Source: Paenibacillus artemisiicola (GTDB lineage Bacteria; Bacillota; Bacilli; Paenibacillales; Paenibacillaceae). Taken from it: 64,000 nt of DNA. The stretch spans positions 1 through 64,000 of the forward strand of contig NZ_JAGGDJ010000015.1 in assembly GCF_017652985.1 (NCBI RefSeq), read 5' to 3'. Below are positions 43,933 to 52,692 of this stretch, one piece after another. Under the pieces are notes generated by a model. It had not been told where the DNA came from and made no database searches. It was given only the letters and a program-made list of their open reading frames with translations. The translations under genes were made by a program, and so were the position numbers. Every line of letters begins with the position of its first letter. The first letter of the stretch is position 1.

Positions 43933-45744
43933 TCAGCCGGCACTCCCCGCGAGCGGTTCGTCCTCGTCCAGCCACACGTCCTTGAACTCGATCCAGCCGA
44001 GCGAATTCAAGCCGACGCCTTTGATGTGGGGGTTGTAAAACGTGTTTTGCTTCTTGTGCGTCAGAAACAGGACATGCGCCTCTTCCCGCAGCCGCCGCTC
44101 GATCTCGGCCAGCCCGCGCGCGCGGTCCTCCGGCCGCCTGCGCCCGAGCGCCGCGTCGATCCGTTCTTCCGTCCACGCGAGCAGCTCGCCGTCCAAATGC
44201 TCCCGCATGAAGTTGCCGTGCTGCGCGTACAGCTCGATGAGCGAGACGTCGTCCTCGTCGAAGACGACGCAGTACAGCAGAGCGTCGACCGCGCCCAGCA
44301 TGCCCCGCTCGCGAACCGATTCGTGATCGCCGGTGCGCACCTCGACCGCGATGCCGGCCGAGCCCAGCTCCCGCTGCAGCCACCTGGCGTCCGGCTCGTG
44401 CAGCCCGTACGTGCCGATGACGATCGGACGCCCGTCGTAGCCGCTTTCCCGAAGCAGCCCGGCGGCCCGGTCGGGATCGAAACGGATCGGCCCCAAGGCG
44501 AGCCGCTCCTCCGGATGGAAGCCTGCCGCCGGATACAGCCGGTCTTCGCCGAGCTCGCGGATGAGCCGGGCGCGATCGACGAGCAGATGCGCGGCTTGCC
44601 GGAAGGCCGCGGAGCGCTGCGGCCCTTCCTTGCGCATGTTCCACGTCAGCATGGAGCAGCCGTTGCAGACGGACTCCATGACCTCCCAATCGCTCTCCGG
44701 CCGCGCCACGGCGGCCTCGTCCTTCATGAGCAGCTGCTCCCAGCTCTTCGAGTAGGCGATCGTATCCGCCGGCATGGTCACGATCGCGACGCCGTCCAAG
44801 TGGGCGCGCCCCTTGAAGTAACCGGGATTGGCGCGCAGCTCGAACCGGTCGGCGGTCCATGCCTCGAAGCGGAACGGCCCCGTGCCGACGGGCCTGTTCC
44901 AAAATTCATCGTCCCGCTCCGCCAAATCATGCGGGACGATGGACATCGCCGGCGAGCATAGAAACCGCGGAAACAGCCAGTTGGGCTTCGCGAGCGCGAT
45001 CCGGACGGTCCGCTGCCCGACGGCCTCGACGCTGTCGACGGACCGGACGAACCAGCCGGAAGCATAGTCGCCTCGCAGCCGCTCCAACGAATACACGACG
45101 TCGGCGGCGCTCAGCTCCCTGCCGTGGTGGAACTGCACGCCTTTGCGCAGATGGAACGTCCATTCCGTGCCGCTCTCGTCATGGGACCAGGCATGCGCCA
45201 GCGATGGCGTGAATTTGTCCGTCTCGCGGTCGTACAGCAGCAGCGTATCGAAAATTTGCTTGACCATATGCGCGCTGATCGCATAGTACAGATTCCGCGG
45301 GTCGAGCGTCACGATCGGCTTGTAGACCGGCAGGGACAGCATGTCGGCCCCTTCGTCCTCGCCGAACCGCACCTTCCGGTAGCCGAACTGCCCATTCAGC
45401 CACGCCACGAACGTCTCCCTCGCGCCCGTCCCGCCGCCGTGCTCGCCGAGCAGCTCGAACGCCTGCTTGTATTCGCCGGTCGCGGCCAGCTGCCGCGCCG
45501 CCTCGAGCAGCTTCGCCTCGTACCCGTGAAGAAACGTCAGCTGCGACCGGTTGCCCCGGCCGCGCCCCGCCTGCCAATCGACGAAGCCCTCGTCGATCAG
45601 CTTGCGCAGGATGAGCTTCACGTTGCGCGGCGAGCAGAACAGCGCTTCGGCCAGCTGATCGAGCGTGACTTCCACCGGCTGCCCCGCCCCCGCCTCGCCG
45701 GCGAAGCGCGCGTACAGCGCCAAATACCGTTCATAGGTCAACAT
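43933..45744 (-). CDS. SgrR-like regulator: HTH plus peptide/oligosaccharide-binding domain
   Basis: 603 residues. An N-terminal winged HTH (TLDQLAEALFCSPRNVKLIL, then LIDEGFVDW) is joined to a full extracytoplasmic-binding-protein-type domain (SBP family 5: WTFHLRKGVQFHHG, VGTGPFRFEAW). No signal peptide, so it is a cytoplasmic sensor as in SgrR, which detects sugar-phosphate stress in enterobacteria. GGAGG lies eight bases before ATG 45744. A small ORF is divergent from it. Confidence 0.88.
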   Translation of the reverse strand: MLTYERYLALYARFAGEAGAGQPVEVTLDQLAEALFCSPRNVKLILRKLIDEGFVDWQAGRGRGNRSQLTFLHGYEAKLLEAARQLAATGEYKQAFELLGEHGGGTGARETFVAWLNGQFGYRKVRFGEDEGADMLSLPVYKPIVTLDPRNLYYAISAHMVKQIFDTLLLYDRETDKFTPSLAHAWSHDESGTEWTFHLRKGVQFHHGRELSAADVVYSLERLRGDYASGWFVRSVDSVEAVGQRTVRIALAKPNWLFPRFLCSPAMSIVPHDLAERDDEFWNRPVGTGPFRFEAWTADRFELRANPGYFKGRAHLDGVAIVTMPADTIAYSKSWEQLLMKDEAAVARPESDWEVMESVCNGCSMLTWNMRKEGPQRSAAFRQAAHLLVDRARLIRELGEDRLYPAAGFHPEERLALGPIRFDPDRAAGLLRESGYDGRPIVIGTYGLHEPDARWLQRELGSAGIAVEVRTGDHESVRERGMLGAVDALLYCVVFDEDDVSLIELYAQHGNFMREHLDGELLAWTEERIDAALGRRRPEDRARGLAEIERRLREEAHVLFLTHKKQNTFYNPHIKGVGLNSLGWIEFKDVWLDEDEPLAGSAG

Positions 45745-45881
45745 TGCTTCAGCCTCCGTTCGGTTCCGTGTTGCCAAAAGGGGAACGCGTTGTGTATGAT
45801 TCTACACTTTTTACGCCCTTGCCGTCACGCGATAATGAGGATGCAGCGCACCGATACCGCATGCCGGGAGGAATAAAACCC

Positions 45882-46067
45882 ATGATGGAAACGATCTACG
45901 TGGCCGAGAAGATACGCAGCTTTCGCGAAGCGGATTGGGACCGGCGCATTCGCCGGGGCGAGTTCGTCGCTCCGGACGCGGCGGACGCCGCCGAGCCAGC
46001 CTCCGGGCAGACGAAAAAGCAGCCTGCCCGCGCGGGCAAGCTGCTTGATTCGCAACGCGACGAATAG
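45882..46067 (+). CDS. Small hypothetical protein (61 aa)
   Basis: 61 residues: METIYVAEKIRSFREADWDR start, acidic/Ala-rich middle and Lys/Arg-rich end. GGAGG lies upstream of ATG 45882. Divergent from the SgrR-like gene. Its 3' end overlaps a strong hairpin that serves as terminator for the opposite gene, which weakens the coding case. No family recognised. Confidence 0.45.
   Translation: MMETIYVAEKIRSFREADWDRRIRRGEFVAPDAADAAEPASGQTKKQPARAGKLLDSQRDE
46017..46047 (-). terminator. Terminator after YecD-like gene
   Basis: AAGCAGC/GCTGCTT stem with an inner GCCCGCGCGGGC stem, then T5 on the minus strand. Confidence 0.75.
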
Positions 46068-46073
46068 CGGCCG

Positions 46074-46640
46074 TCAGGAGCCGATGCCGTCCAGGAACGC
46101 TTCCGTCGTCCGGAGCTTCCCGATCCGCGGAAAGATGAACCGGCACGTGGCATCATGTTCTTCTTCGCTCATCGCCGCCATGGCGTCCGTAATGAAGACT
46201 TGATCGTACCCGAGCTGAAACGCTTCCCGCGCCGTCGTCTCCACGCCGATGTTCGTCGAGATGCCGAGGAGCACGATCGTACCGATGCCGCGGCGGCGGA
46301 GCTGCAGATCGAGATCCGTCCCGAAGAACGCGCCCCACTGGCGCTTCGTCACGACGTGGTCGCGGGGGCCGACCTCGAGCTCCGGCGCGAATTCCGCCCA
46401 GCCCTCCGGGTAGGCGCCCGACCGCGGCTCCTGATCCGTGGCGGGCTTCAAGGCTTCCTTGCCGTCGAGAAAATCGACCTTCACGAACGACACGAAGCCG
46501 TTCCGCGCGCGGAATCGTTCGACCAGCTTCGCGGCGTTGGCCACGATCTCCGGCCCTTTCGGCGACAGGCCGACGATGCCTTTTTGCAAATCGATGAGGA
46601 CGAGCGCGGTTTTGGCGTAATCCAGGTTCAAAGCTTCCAT
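46074..46640 (-). CDS. Isochorismatase-fold hydrolase, YecD type
   Basis: 188 residues. VLIDLQKGIV supplies Asp; VTKRQWGAFFGTDLDLQLRR supplies Lys and closely matches E. coli YecD; GISTNIGVETTAR carries Gly where cysteine hydrolases have the catalytic Cys. YecD-like proteins share this replacement, so the protein is probably not a standard amidohydrolase. Followed by the AbrB-family gene only 24 bases upstream on the same strand, so co-transcription is likely. Confidence 0.85.
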   Translation of the reverse strand: MEALNLDYAKTALVLIDLQKGIVGLSPKGPEIVANAAKLVERFRARNGFVSFVKVDFLDGKEALKPATDQEPRSGAYPEGWAEFAPELEVGPRDHVVTKRQWGAFFGTDLDLQLRRRGIGTIVLLGISTNIGVETTAREAFQLGYDQVFITDAMAAMSEEEHDATCRFIFPRIGKLRTTEAFLDGIGS

Positions 46641-46664
46641 GTCCGATACCTCCGTTAAATGGGT

Positions 46665-47777
46665 TTAGGCGGCGCCGCGCCGTTTCACGCGGTCGCCCGG
46701 CTGGATGCGGAGCACCATCCGCAGCAGCGGCGGAACGACGAAGAAAATGAAAAACATCCGGAACAGCTGGTAGCCGGCCACGATCGACAGATCCGCGTGG
46801 ATCTCGTGCGCGATGATGCCCATCTGGTCCATGCCTCCGGGCGCTAGGCTGAGCAGGCCCGTCGCTTCGGTGACCGGCTGCAGCGCGGACAGCAGCAGCG
46901 CCATGCCGAGCGCGCCGGCGATCAGGAGCACGCTGCTGCCGAGCGCGAGCGACAGGTTCTTCAGCTTGTTCGGCAGCTGCCGCGGCCGGAGCATCAAGCC
47001 GACGTAGATGCCGATCATCAGCTGGGCGACTTCGATGACGGTGCCGGGAAGCGCCGGTCCGTGCACTCCGGCGAGCTGCAGCGCCGCCGTCCCGATCGCC
47101 GGGCCAAGCATGTACGCGGTCGGCAGCTTGATTCGGTTGCCGAGGAGGGCGCACGCGACGCCGGCGACGGCGAAGATCAGGATGTTCGGGAACAATCCGC
47201 CCCAGGTCGGCTGCACGGCGGATGCGGCGGCGGCCGCCGTCGCCGCGGCGTCGTGCGTCTGGCCCAGGATCGGGCTGAACACGATCAGCGGCACGCAGAT
47301 GACGATCATCATGAGCCGCGTGACCTGGGTGAACGTGACGGCCGTAATGTTGATGCCCTCCGTCTCTTCCGCCAGCAGGATGACCTGCGACAGCCCGCCC
47401 GGGATGCTCCCCATCAAAGCGGTTTTGTACCCCATGCCGGAGAACTTCGAGACGACGTAGGCGATGCCGGCGCAGTACGCCAGCAGCAGCACGGCCATCA
47501 CCAGCATGTAAGGAAGCTGGTGCGCGATTTCCTTCAGCGCGGCCGCGGTGAGGGACAATCCGATCGTGTAGCCGACGATGATAAGCGCCGTATTGCGGAG
47601 CTGCTGCGGCCAGTAAAACCGGTTCTCGATCGCGTTGTTCGCGATCAGCATCGCGATCATCGGCCCGAGCAGCCACGGAATCGGAATGTGCAGCAGCTTG
47701 AACAGCAGCCCGCCGGCGACCGCAAGGACGATCGTCGCGACCAGGCTGCCGAGGCGGAGCGGTTTGCGCTCGCTCAT
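46665..47777 (-). CDS. AbrB-family membrane protein (putative ammonia monooxygenase annotation)
   Basis: 370 residues, about ten membrane segments in two related halves. Each half has a PIPWLLGPMIA- or KLPTAYMLGPAIG-type loop and a GSIPGGLSQ- or LAPGGMDQM-type loop, the hallmark of the AbrB/DUF duplicated membrane family. Often mis-annotated as ammonia monooxygenase; a transport role is more likely. First gene of a unit with the YecD-like hydrolase. Confidence 0.85.
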   Translation of the reverse strand: MSERKPLRLGSLVATIVLAVAGGLLFKLLHIPIPWLLGPMIAMLIANNAIENRFYWPQQLRNTALIIVGYTIGLSLTAAALKEIAHQLPYMLVMAVLLLAYCAGIAYVVSKFSGMGYKTALMGSIPGGLSQVILLAEETEGINITAVTFTQVTRLMMIVICVPLIVFSPILGQTHDAAATAAAAASAVQPTWGGLFPNILIFAVAGVACALLGNRIKLPTAYMLGPAIGTAALQLAGVHGPALPGTVIEVAQLMIGIYVGLMLRPRQLPNKLKNLSLALGSSVLLIAGALGMALLLSALQPVTEATGLLSLAPGGMDQMGIIAHEIHADLSIVAGYQLFRMFFIFFVVPPLLRMVLRIQPGDRVKRRGAA

Positions 47778-47924
47778 GGGTCATTTCTCCTCGCTTTCTC
47801 TGTCAGAATGCCATATGTTGCCGTTTTTTATGAAAAGGGGCAATATGAGCAATGATTTGCACATTTTGAGCAAAAAAAATTTCGCCTTTTCGGCGGTTCG
47901 CGCTCCGTGCCCGATGCGGAGGCT

Positions 47925-48165
47925 GTGATTGCGTCGATTAGAAGGCTCGATTCGATAGCCTGGATTCGAGAGCCTGGATCCGATAGCCGGGATTTACTTT
48001 CGAGCTCCGTTATCGATTCGATCATTCGCTTCGAGTTCCAGAATCGACTAGGGGCCGGGATTTACTTTCGACCTCCGGCATCGACTCCATCATCTAAATT
48101 CGCTTGGCGTACCGGGATCGACTCGGATCTTGGATTCGCTTCGACATCCGCGCCCGTCAATTCGA
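47925..48165. repeat. Non-coding region with degenerate TCGA-rich repeats
   Basis: Three short copies of a 16-base unit (TTCGATAGCCTG and variants) at about 47950-47991 lead into longer copies that begin GCCGGGATTTACTTTCGA at 47986 and 48054, and a third, weaker copy at 48111. No reading frame with a ribosome binding site. The 47778-48197 gap holds nothing else recognised. Confidence 0.6.
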
Positions 48166-48197
48166 GCGCCGTTCTTGCGTCGGACGCCGCGTCGGTT

Positions 48198-48605
48198 TTA
48201 ATCCGGCCGAATCAAGTCCGCCACGGTATAATTGCCGAGCACCAACGTAACTTGCGTGTTGATGTCGGCCATGATCTTCCGGAACGACTCGTTCGCCCGC
48301 TGCCCGAAGCCGTGGTTGCCGGTCGTGTCCAGCATCCGGTCCCACTGCGGCTGCTCGTCGTGAAGCGACGAATACACCTCGTACAGCGTGATTGCGCCGG
48401 GCGGGCGCGTCAGCTCGTAGCCGCCGGAGCGGCCCTGCCGGACTTCGACGATTCCGGCGTCGGCGAGCTGCGCCAATATTTTGCGAAGCGCCGTCGGCTC
48501 GCATTGGATCTGCTCCGCGATATCCGAGCTGGTGCGCAGCTCGTCGTTCGTCGCGAGCACGATGAGCGCCTGAAGGCCGAAGCCAAACCGTTTCAATTGA
48601 GCCAT
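48198..48605 (-). CDS. Rrf2-family regulator
   Basis: 135 residues. MAQLKRFGFGLQALIVLA start and a winged HTH: RTSSDIAEQIQCEPTALRKI, LAQLADAGIVEVRQGRSGGY. The three-Cys Fe-S loop of IscR is absent, so it is a redox- or metabolite-type member (YwnA/SaiR-like). Target unknown; the AbrB-family gene 420 bp away is a candidate. Confidence 0.85.
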   Translation of the reverse strand: MAQLKRFGFGLQALIVLATNDELRTSSDIAEQIQCEPTALRKILAQLADAGIVEVRQGRSGGYELTRPPGAITLYEVYSSLHDEQPQWDRMLDTTGNHGFGQRANESFRKIMADINTQVTLVLGNYTVADLIRPD

Positions 48606-48776
48606 CGATGTTCGTGAACGCCCCTGTCTCTCTTATTGTGCCGATTTTAGCACAGTTCCCTCCGCACCGCAACCATTCCCGGGCAAACGCGCGCTTTGCG
48701 CCGTAGAGACGGCGATAGCCGCCTCCCTTCGTTTCGTCGCGCGGCACCCATGGCCGGGATGCCGAACATCGAGCTA

Positions 48777-49778
48777 TTAAGCGTCCGCCGCGCAGCGGAA
48801 GCCGATGTTGCCGGTCGAGCTGTCCGGCGTGTTCGAGCTTCGGGCGGCGACGCGGTACCGGTTGCAGTACGACTGGTGGCACAGGTAAGAGCCGCCTCGC
48901 ATGACGCGGGCCGTGCCGGAAGCGGGACCGCGCGGATCCCGGCTGCCGGGCTTGGCATGGCGGACCGAGAACCAGTCGCCGCACCATTCCCAGACGTTGC
49001 CGACCATATTGTAGAGGCCGTAGCCGTTGGGCCGGAACGAGCGGACGGGCGCCGTGCCGGCATACCCGTCGGAGGCGTTGTTCTTGTCCGGGAACTTCCC
49101 CTGCCAAATGTTGCAGCGATGCTCGCCGTCCGGCTTCAGCAGGTCGCCCCACGGGTAGCGCTTCTGGATCAGGCCGCCGCGCGCGGCGTATTCCCATTCC
49201 GCTTCCGTCGGCAGCCGTTTGCCCGCCCACTGCGCGTAGCTCGCCGCGTCATGCCACGAGACGTGGACGACGGGATGGTCCTCCCGCCCTTCGATGCCCG
49301 AGCCCTCGCCTTCCGGCTTATGCCAGCAGGCGCCGTCGACGGCGAGCCACCACGGCACCCCTGGCGCGGGACGGGCCGCGGCCTTCGCCGCTTCCGGCAC
49401 GAAGAGATGGAAGACGAACGACCAGCCGAACCGTTCCGCTTCCGTCACATAGCCGGTCTCGGCCGCGAACGCGGCGAACGCCGCGTTGGTCACGGCGCAG
49501 GCATCCATATAAAATGGCGACAGGCTCGCCTCCCGCACCGGCCCCTCCCCGTCCCGCGGGAACCCCTCCGCGTCGTTCGTGCCCATCAGAAATTCGCCGC
49601 CGGGCAGCAGCGCCATGCCCTGAAGACGATCCTGCGCATGCGGCGCATGCGGTGCTTCCGCCGCGGCCGCCAGTTCATCTCCCGCCCGCGCTTCCGAATC
49701 CTCCCGGATCGCGCCCGGCTTCTCCATGGTCCGTCTTCCCGCCGCGCAGCAGCAGGCCGGCTTGTTTTCCATCGACAT
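48777..49778 (-). CDS. Formylglycine-generating enzyme
   Basis: 333 residues, FGE-sulfatase fold. Converts Cys to formylglycine in type I sulfatases using copper and oxygen. Visible: FLMGTNDAEGFPRDGEGPVR, AVTNAAFAAFAAETGYVTEAE, HPVVHVSWHDAASYAQWAG, LPTEAEWEYAARGG, and RGGSYLCHQSYCNRYRVAAR with the two active-site cysteines five residues apart, as in true FGE. GGAGAGG decides ATG 49778. N-terminal 60 residues are extra, with a CCCAAG cysteine cluster. Confidence 0.92.
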   Translation of the reverse strand: MSMENKPACCCAAGRRTMEKPGAIREDSEARAGDELAAAAEAPHAPHAQDRLQGMALLPGGEFLMGTNDAEGFPRDGEGPVREASLSPFYMDACAVTNAAFAAFAAETGYVTEAERFGWSFVFHLFVPEAAKAAARPAPGVPWWLAVDGACWHKPEGEGSGIEGREDHPVVHVSWHDAASYAQWAGKRLPTEAEWEYAARGGLIQKRYPWGDLLKPDGEHRCNIWQGKFPDKNNASDGYAGTAPVRSFRPNGYGLYNMVGNVWEWCGDWFSVRHAKPGSRDPRGPASGTARVMRGGSYLCHQSYCNRYRVAARSSNTPDSSTGNIGFRCAADA

Positions 49779-50051
49779 GTTCGTCCTCTCCTTCTCCCCC
49801 GAGCGAGGCCGGCGGCGTGGGTGGTTGATCCATAAAGCCGATTCGCGCGCTTGGTGATCTTCAATGTGCTGAATGATACCCCCGCCGCCGGAGCTTGTCA
49901 ATCGCCAAGCGGCAGGAGATCCAGGTCGGCTTGGCGAAAGACTGGGCTGAACGATCGGCGAATGACCGGGCGAACGGCCAGGCGGGCGGCGTGCCATACC
50001 GAGGCCGCCGGTTCATTCGGCCGCCGAAAACCGAAACGGAGGTTGTTGGCG

Positions 50052-50606
50052 ATGGAAGACTCGGAACTCGAAGCTCTGCGTTTCCCGCTCGGCCGCTTTC
50101 AGCCTGCCGCGCGGCTGGGCGAGGCCGACCGGCTGCGCTTGATCGAAGCGGTCGCCGATCTCGCGGGAACGCTGCGCGCCGCGGTGGAGCCGCTATCCGC
50201 TTCGCGGCTTCTGACGCCGTACCGGACGGGCGGCTGGACGGTCGTTCAGATCGTGCATCACTTGGCCGACGCCGACTTGAACGCGTATATCCGCTTCAAG
50301 CGCGCGCTGACGGAACCGGCGCCGCTCGCGGCTACTTTCCGCGAAAACGCGTTCGCGGAGCTCGGCGACTACCGGGATACCCGCGTCGCGGCGCCGCTCG
50401 CGCTGCTGGACGCGCTCCATCGCCGGTTCGCGCTGCTGCTGCGCGGGCTATCGCCGGAGCAGTTCGCCCGCACGGTGACGAGCCCGACGCACGGCGCGAT
50501 GACGCTCGACCAGGCGATCGAGCGGTTCGTCTGGCACGGCCGCCATCATACCGCCCAGATCGTCGCCCTGAAGGCGCGGATGGGCTGGCAAGACGGAAGT
50601 CCGTGA
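50052..50606 (+). CDS. YfiT/BstA-like DinB protein (bacillithiol transferase type)
   Basis: 184 residues. LTPYRTGGWTVVQIVHHLADADLNAYIRFK and FVWHGRHHTAQIVALKARMGW match the YfiT branch, with three His metal ligands. BstA enzymes couple bacillithiol to electrophiles, and YfiT is a close relative. GGAGG nine bases upstream of ATG 50052 decides the start. Confidence 0.88.
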   Translation: MEDSELEALRFPLGRFQPAARLGEADRLRLIEAVADLAGTLRAAVEPLSASRLLTPYRTGGWTVVQIVHHLADADLNAYIRFKRALTEPAPLAATFRENAFAELGDYRDTRVAAPLALLDALHRRFALLLRGLSPEQFARTVTSPTHGAMTLDQAIERFVWHGRHHTAQIVALKARMGWQDGSP

Positions 50607-50692
50607 GCATCGGCCGCGGGCAAGCCGTTCCGTCACCGGCAGAATTGACGGCGTTCGGCAGCCGCCCCGGCACTGGATTCGCGGCCCGGCGC

Positions 50693-50742
50693 GGCTGCGG
50701 CGATCTCGCGCTTCGGCGGCTGCGGCGATCTCGCGCTTCGGC
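50693..50742. repeat. Perfect 25-bp tandem duplication
   Basis: Unit beginning GGCTGCGGCGATCTCGCG occupies 50693-50717 and is repeated exactly at 50718-50742, just past the hxlR stop codon, in non-coding DNA. Confidence 0.9.
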
Positions 50743-50756
50743 GGCGGCGCGAGCCT

Positions 50757-51218
50757 TCAGCCGTCCGCTTGCAGCCGGGGATCGTTATTCGCGCCGTCCC
50801 CCCATTTGACGGCCCACTTCTCCATCTCCTTCAAGGCGTCCTGAAACCCATACCCCTTCTCGGTCAGCGCATACTCCACCGAAACCGGCACGGTCGGGAA
50901 TACGTCCCGGCGAACGATGCCGCTCCGTTCCAGATGCCGCAGCACGTCCGTCAGCGACTGCGTCTTGACGACCTTCAAATCCCGGTTCAGCTGATTGAAG
51001 CGCTTCGGCCCCGACGTCAGCTCGGCGATGACGAGAAACGCCCATTTGGCGCCGAGAATTTCGAGCACGGAGCAAATATTGGTAAACCGCGATGGCTGCT
51101 GCCCCGGCTGCGATGCCGGCCGCGGTTCGGCCGCAGGCTCCCCGCCATCGTTCAAGCGCGCGTCCCGCGGTTCGGTCGACGCCGGGCCGATTCTTGGATC
51201 GTTCTTCTTCCCGTTCAT
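50757..51218 (-). CDS. HxlR-family regulator
   Basis: 153 residues. NICSVLEILGAKWAFLVIAEL and PKRFNQLNRDLKVVKTQSLT are typical HxlR, with the single N-terminal Cys that acts as a thiol/aldehyde sensor in HypR/YodB. About 40 disordered N-terminal residues. Divergent from the MFS exporter gene; likely controls it. Confidence 0.88.
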   Translation of the reverse strand: MNGKKNDPRIGPASTEPRDARLNDGGEPAAEPRPASQPGQQPSRFTNICSVLEILGAKWAFLVIAELTSGPKRFNQLNRDLKVVKTQSLTDVLRHLERSGIVRRDVFPTVPVSVEYALTEKGYGFQDALKEMEKWAVKWGDGANNDPRLQADG

Positions 51219-51312
51219 CTTCTCCCACCCCTTCTATGCATTTCATCCGCCATTAACTTACTTTTGGTTAGTTAGTCAATTAAGTTGTATTAGGTCCGTT
51301 TCATTTGCCTTC

Positions 51313-51341
51313 TTACGAAAGGTAAGCGGCTCTATTATACT
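51313..51341 (+). promoter_or_regulatory. Candidate promoter of MFS gene
   Basis: TTACGA, 17-base spacer, TATACT (51336-51341) about 45 bp upstream of the start. The -35 is poor, as expected for a regulated promoter. Confidence 0.4.
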
Positions 51342-51386
51342 ACAGCCAAGAGCAAGCTTACCAATGACCGGAAGGGAATGAAAGCC

Positions 51387-52565
51387 ATGAAAACCACCCC
51401 TAGCTTCGCCGTATACGCCTTGGCGTTCGGCGCGTTCTTCACCGCGACGTCCGAGCTCGTCGTCTCCGGCATCCTGAACGTGATCGCCGCCGACCTGAAG
51501 ATCCCGCTGGCCGAAGCCGGCCTCCTCATTACCGCTTATTCCGGCGCGTTCGCCGTCGGCACGCCCGTCGTCGTCTCCCTGACGGCAAGGCTCGAACGTC
51601 GCCGAGTGCTGCTTGCCGCGCTTGGCGCGTTCATCCTCGGCAGCTTCGCCTCCGGCGCGAGCTCGTCGTTCGCCGACCTGCTGCTCTCGCGCATGCTGCT
51701 CGGCGTCAGCTCCGGCGTCTACCTTGTCGTCGCCTTCGGCGCCGCGGCCCGCCTCGTGCCGCCGGAGAAGCTCGGCCGCGCCATCGGGACGATCGTGCTC
51801 GGCTTCAGCAGCGCGATGATCCTCGGCGTGCCCATCGGCATCGCCGTCGCGGGCCGGTTCGGCTGGCAGGCGATCTTCCTGTTGCTCGGCGCCGTCAGCC
51901 TCGCCTTCGTCTTCCTGCTGTACCGGCTGCTGCCGAAGCTCGAAGGCGACGCGCCGGTGCCGTTTCGGCGCCAATTCAAGGCGATCGGGAGCATGGTCGT
52001 CGTCAGCGCCCTCGCGCTCACGTTCTTCCGCGAATCCGGCAACTCGGTCCTCTTCACGTTCATGACGCCGTATTTGCAGCAGCTGCTCCATTACGGGGTG
52101 TCCGGCGTCGGCGCCGCGATGCTCGCCTTCGGCGCCGTCGGCGCCGCCGCCTCGCGGATCGGCGGCTACGGCGTCGACCGCTGGGGCGCAGCGCCCGTGA
52201 TCGCCGCCGGCGTCGCGCTCCACGCCGCCGCGCTCCTCCTGCTCCCGCTGCTTGCGCCTTCGCCGGTCGCCGGCACGCTGCTGCTCGGCGTCGTCGTGTT
52301 CGCCATGTTCGCCGCCGGTCCCGCGATCCAAAGCTATTTTATTCAGCAGGCGCCGGAGTCGGCCAATCTGATTCTCAGCGTGAACACGTCCGTGATCCAC
52401 CTCGGCCTGGCCGCCGGCGCCGGCGCGGGCGGCGCCCTGCTGGCGGAAGCGGCGACGCTCCGCTTCCATCCGTGGCTGGCGGCCGGCGTGCTTCTGCTCG
52501 GCTTGGCCGCGGGGCTGTACGGCTTCGCCCGCGGCCGAAGCCTGCGCCCGGCGCGGGAAGGGTAA
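51387..52565 (+). CDS. MFS transporter, DHA1 family (AraJ/YdhP-like)
   Basis: 392 residues, 12 membrane segments. LAEAGLLITAYSGAFAVGTPVVVSLTARLERRR carries the DHA1 motif A region and RMLLGVSSGVYLV follows. GGAAGGG is ten bases before ATG 51387; the ATG at 51378 is too close to it. Efflux of drugs or metabolites inferred. Divergent from hxlR. Confidence 0.87.
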   Translation: MKTTPSFAVYALAFGAFFTATSELVVSGILNVIAADLKIPLAEAGLLITAYSGAFAVGTPVVVSLTARLERRRVLLAALGAFILGSFASGASSSFADLLLSRMLLGVSSGVYLVVAFGAAARLVPPEKLGRAIGTIVLGFSSAMILGVPIGIAVAGRFGWQAIFLLLGAVSLAFVFLLYRLLPKLEGDAPVPFRRQFKAIGSMVVVSALALTFFRESGNSVLFTFMTPYLQQLLHYGVSGVGAAMLAFGAVGAAASRIGGYGVDRWGAAPVIAAGVALHAAALLLLPLLAPSPVAGTLLLGVVVFAMFAAGPAIQSYFIQQAPESANLILSVNTSVIHLGLAAGAGAGGALLAEAATLRFHPWLAAGVLLLGLAAGLYGFARGRSLRPAREG

Positions 52566-52692
52566 CCGCCCCGCCGGCTTTCCCGCTCCGCCTGCGGCCC
52601 TATGGCCTTCCGCCGCGCGACGCGCCTTCCTGCATCTGGTATACTGGGGCGTAGACAACCCCCGCCCGACGCACCGAAGGAGGCGTTCCGTT

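Noticed and set aside
46665..47777. Ammonia monooxygenase
   Set aside because: That name is a common mis-annotation of the AbrB duplicated membrane family; no AmoA/B/C features are present.
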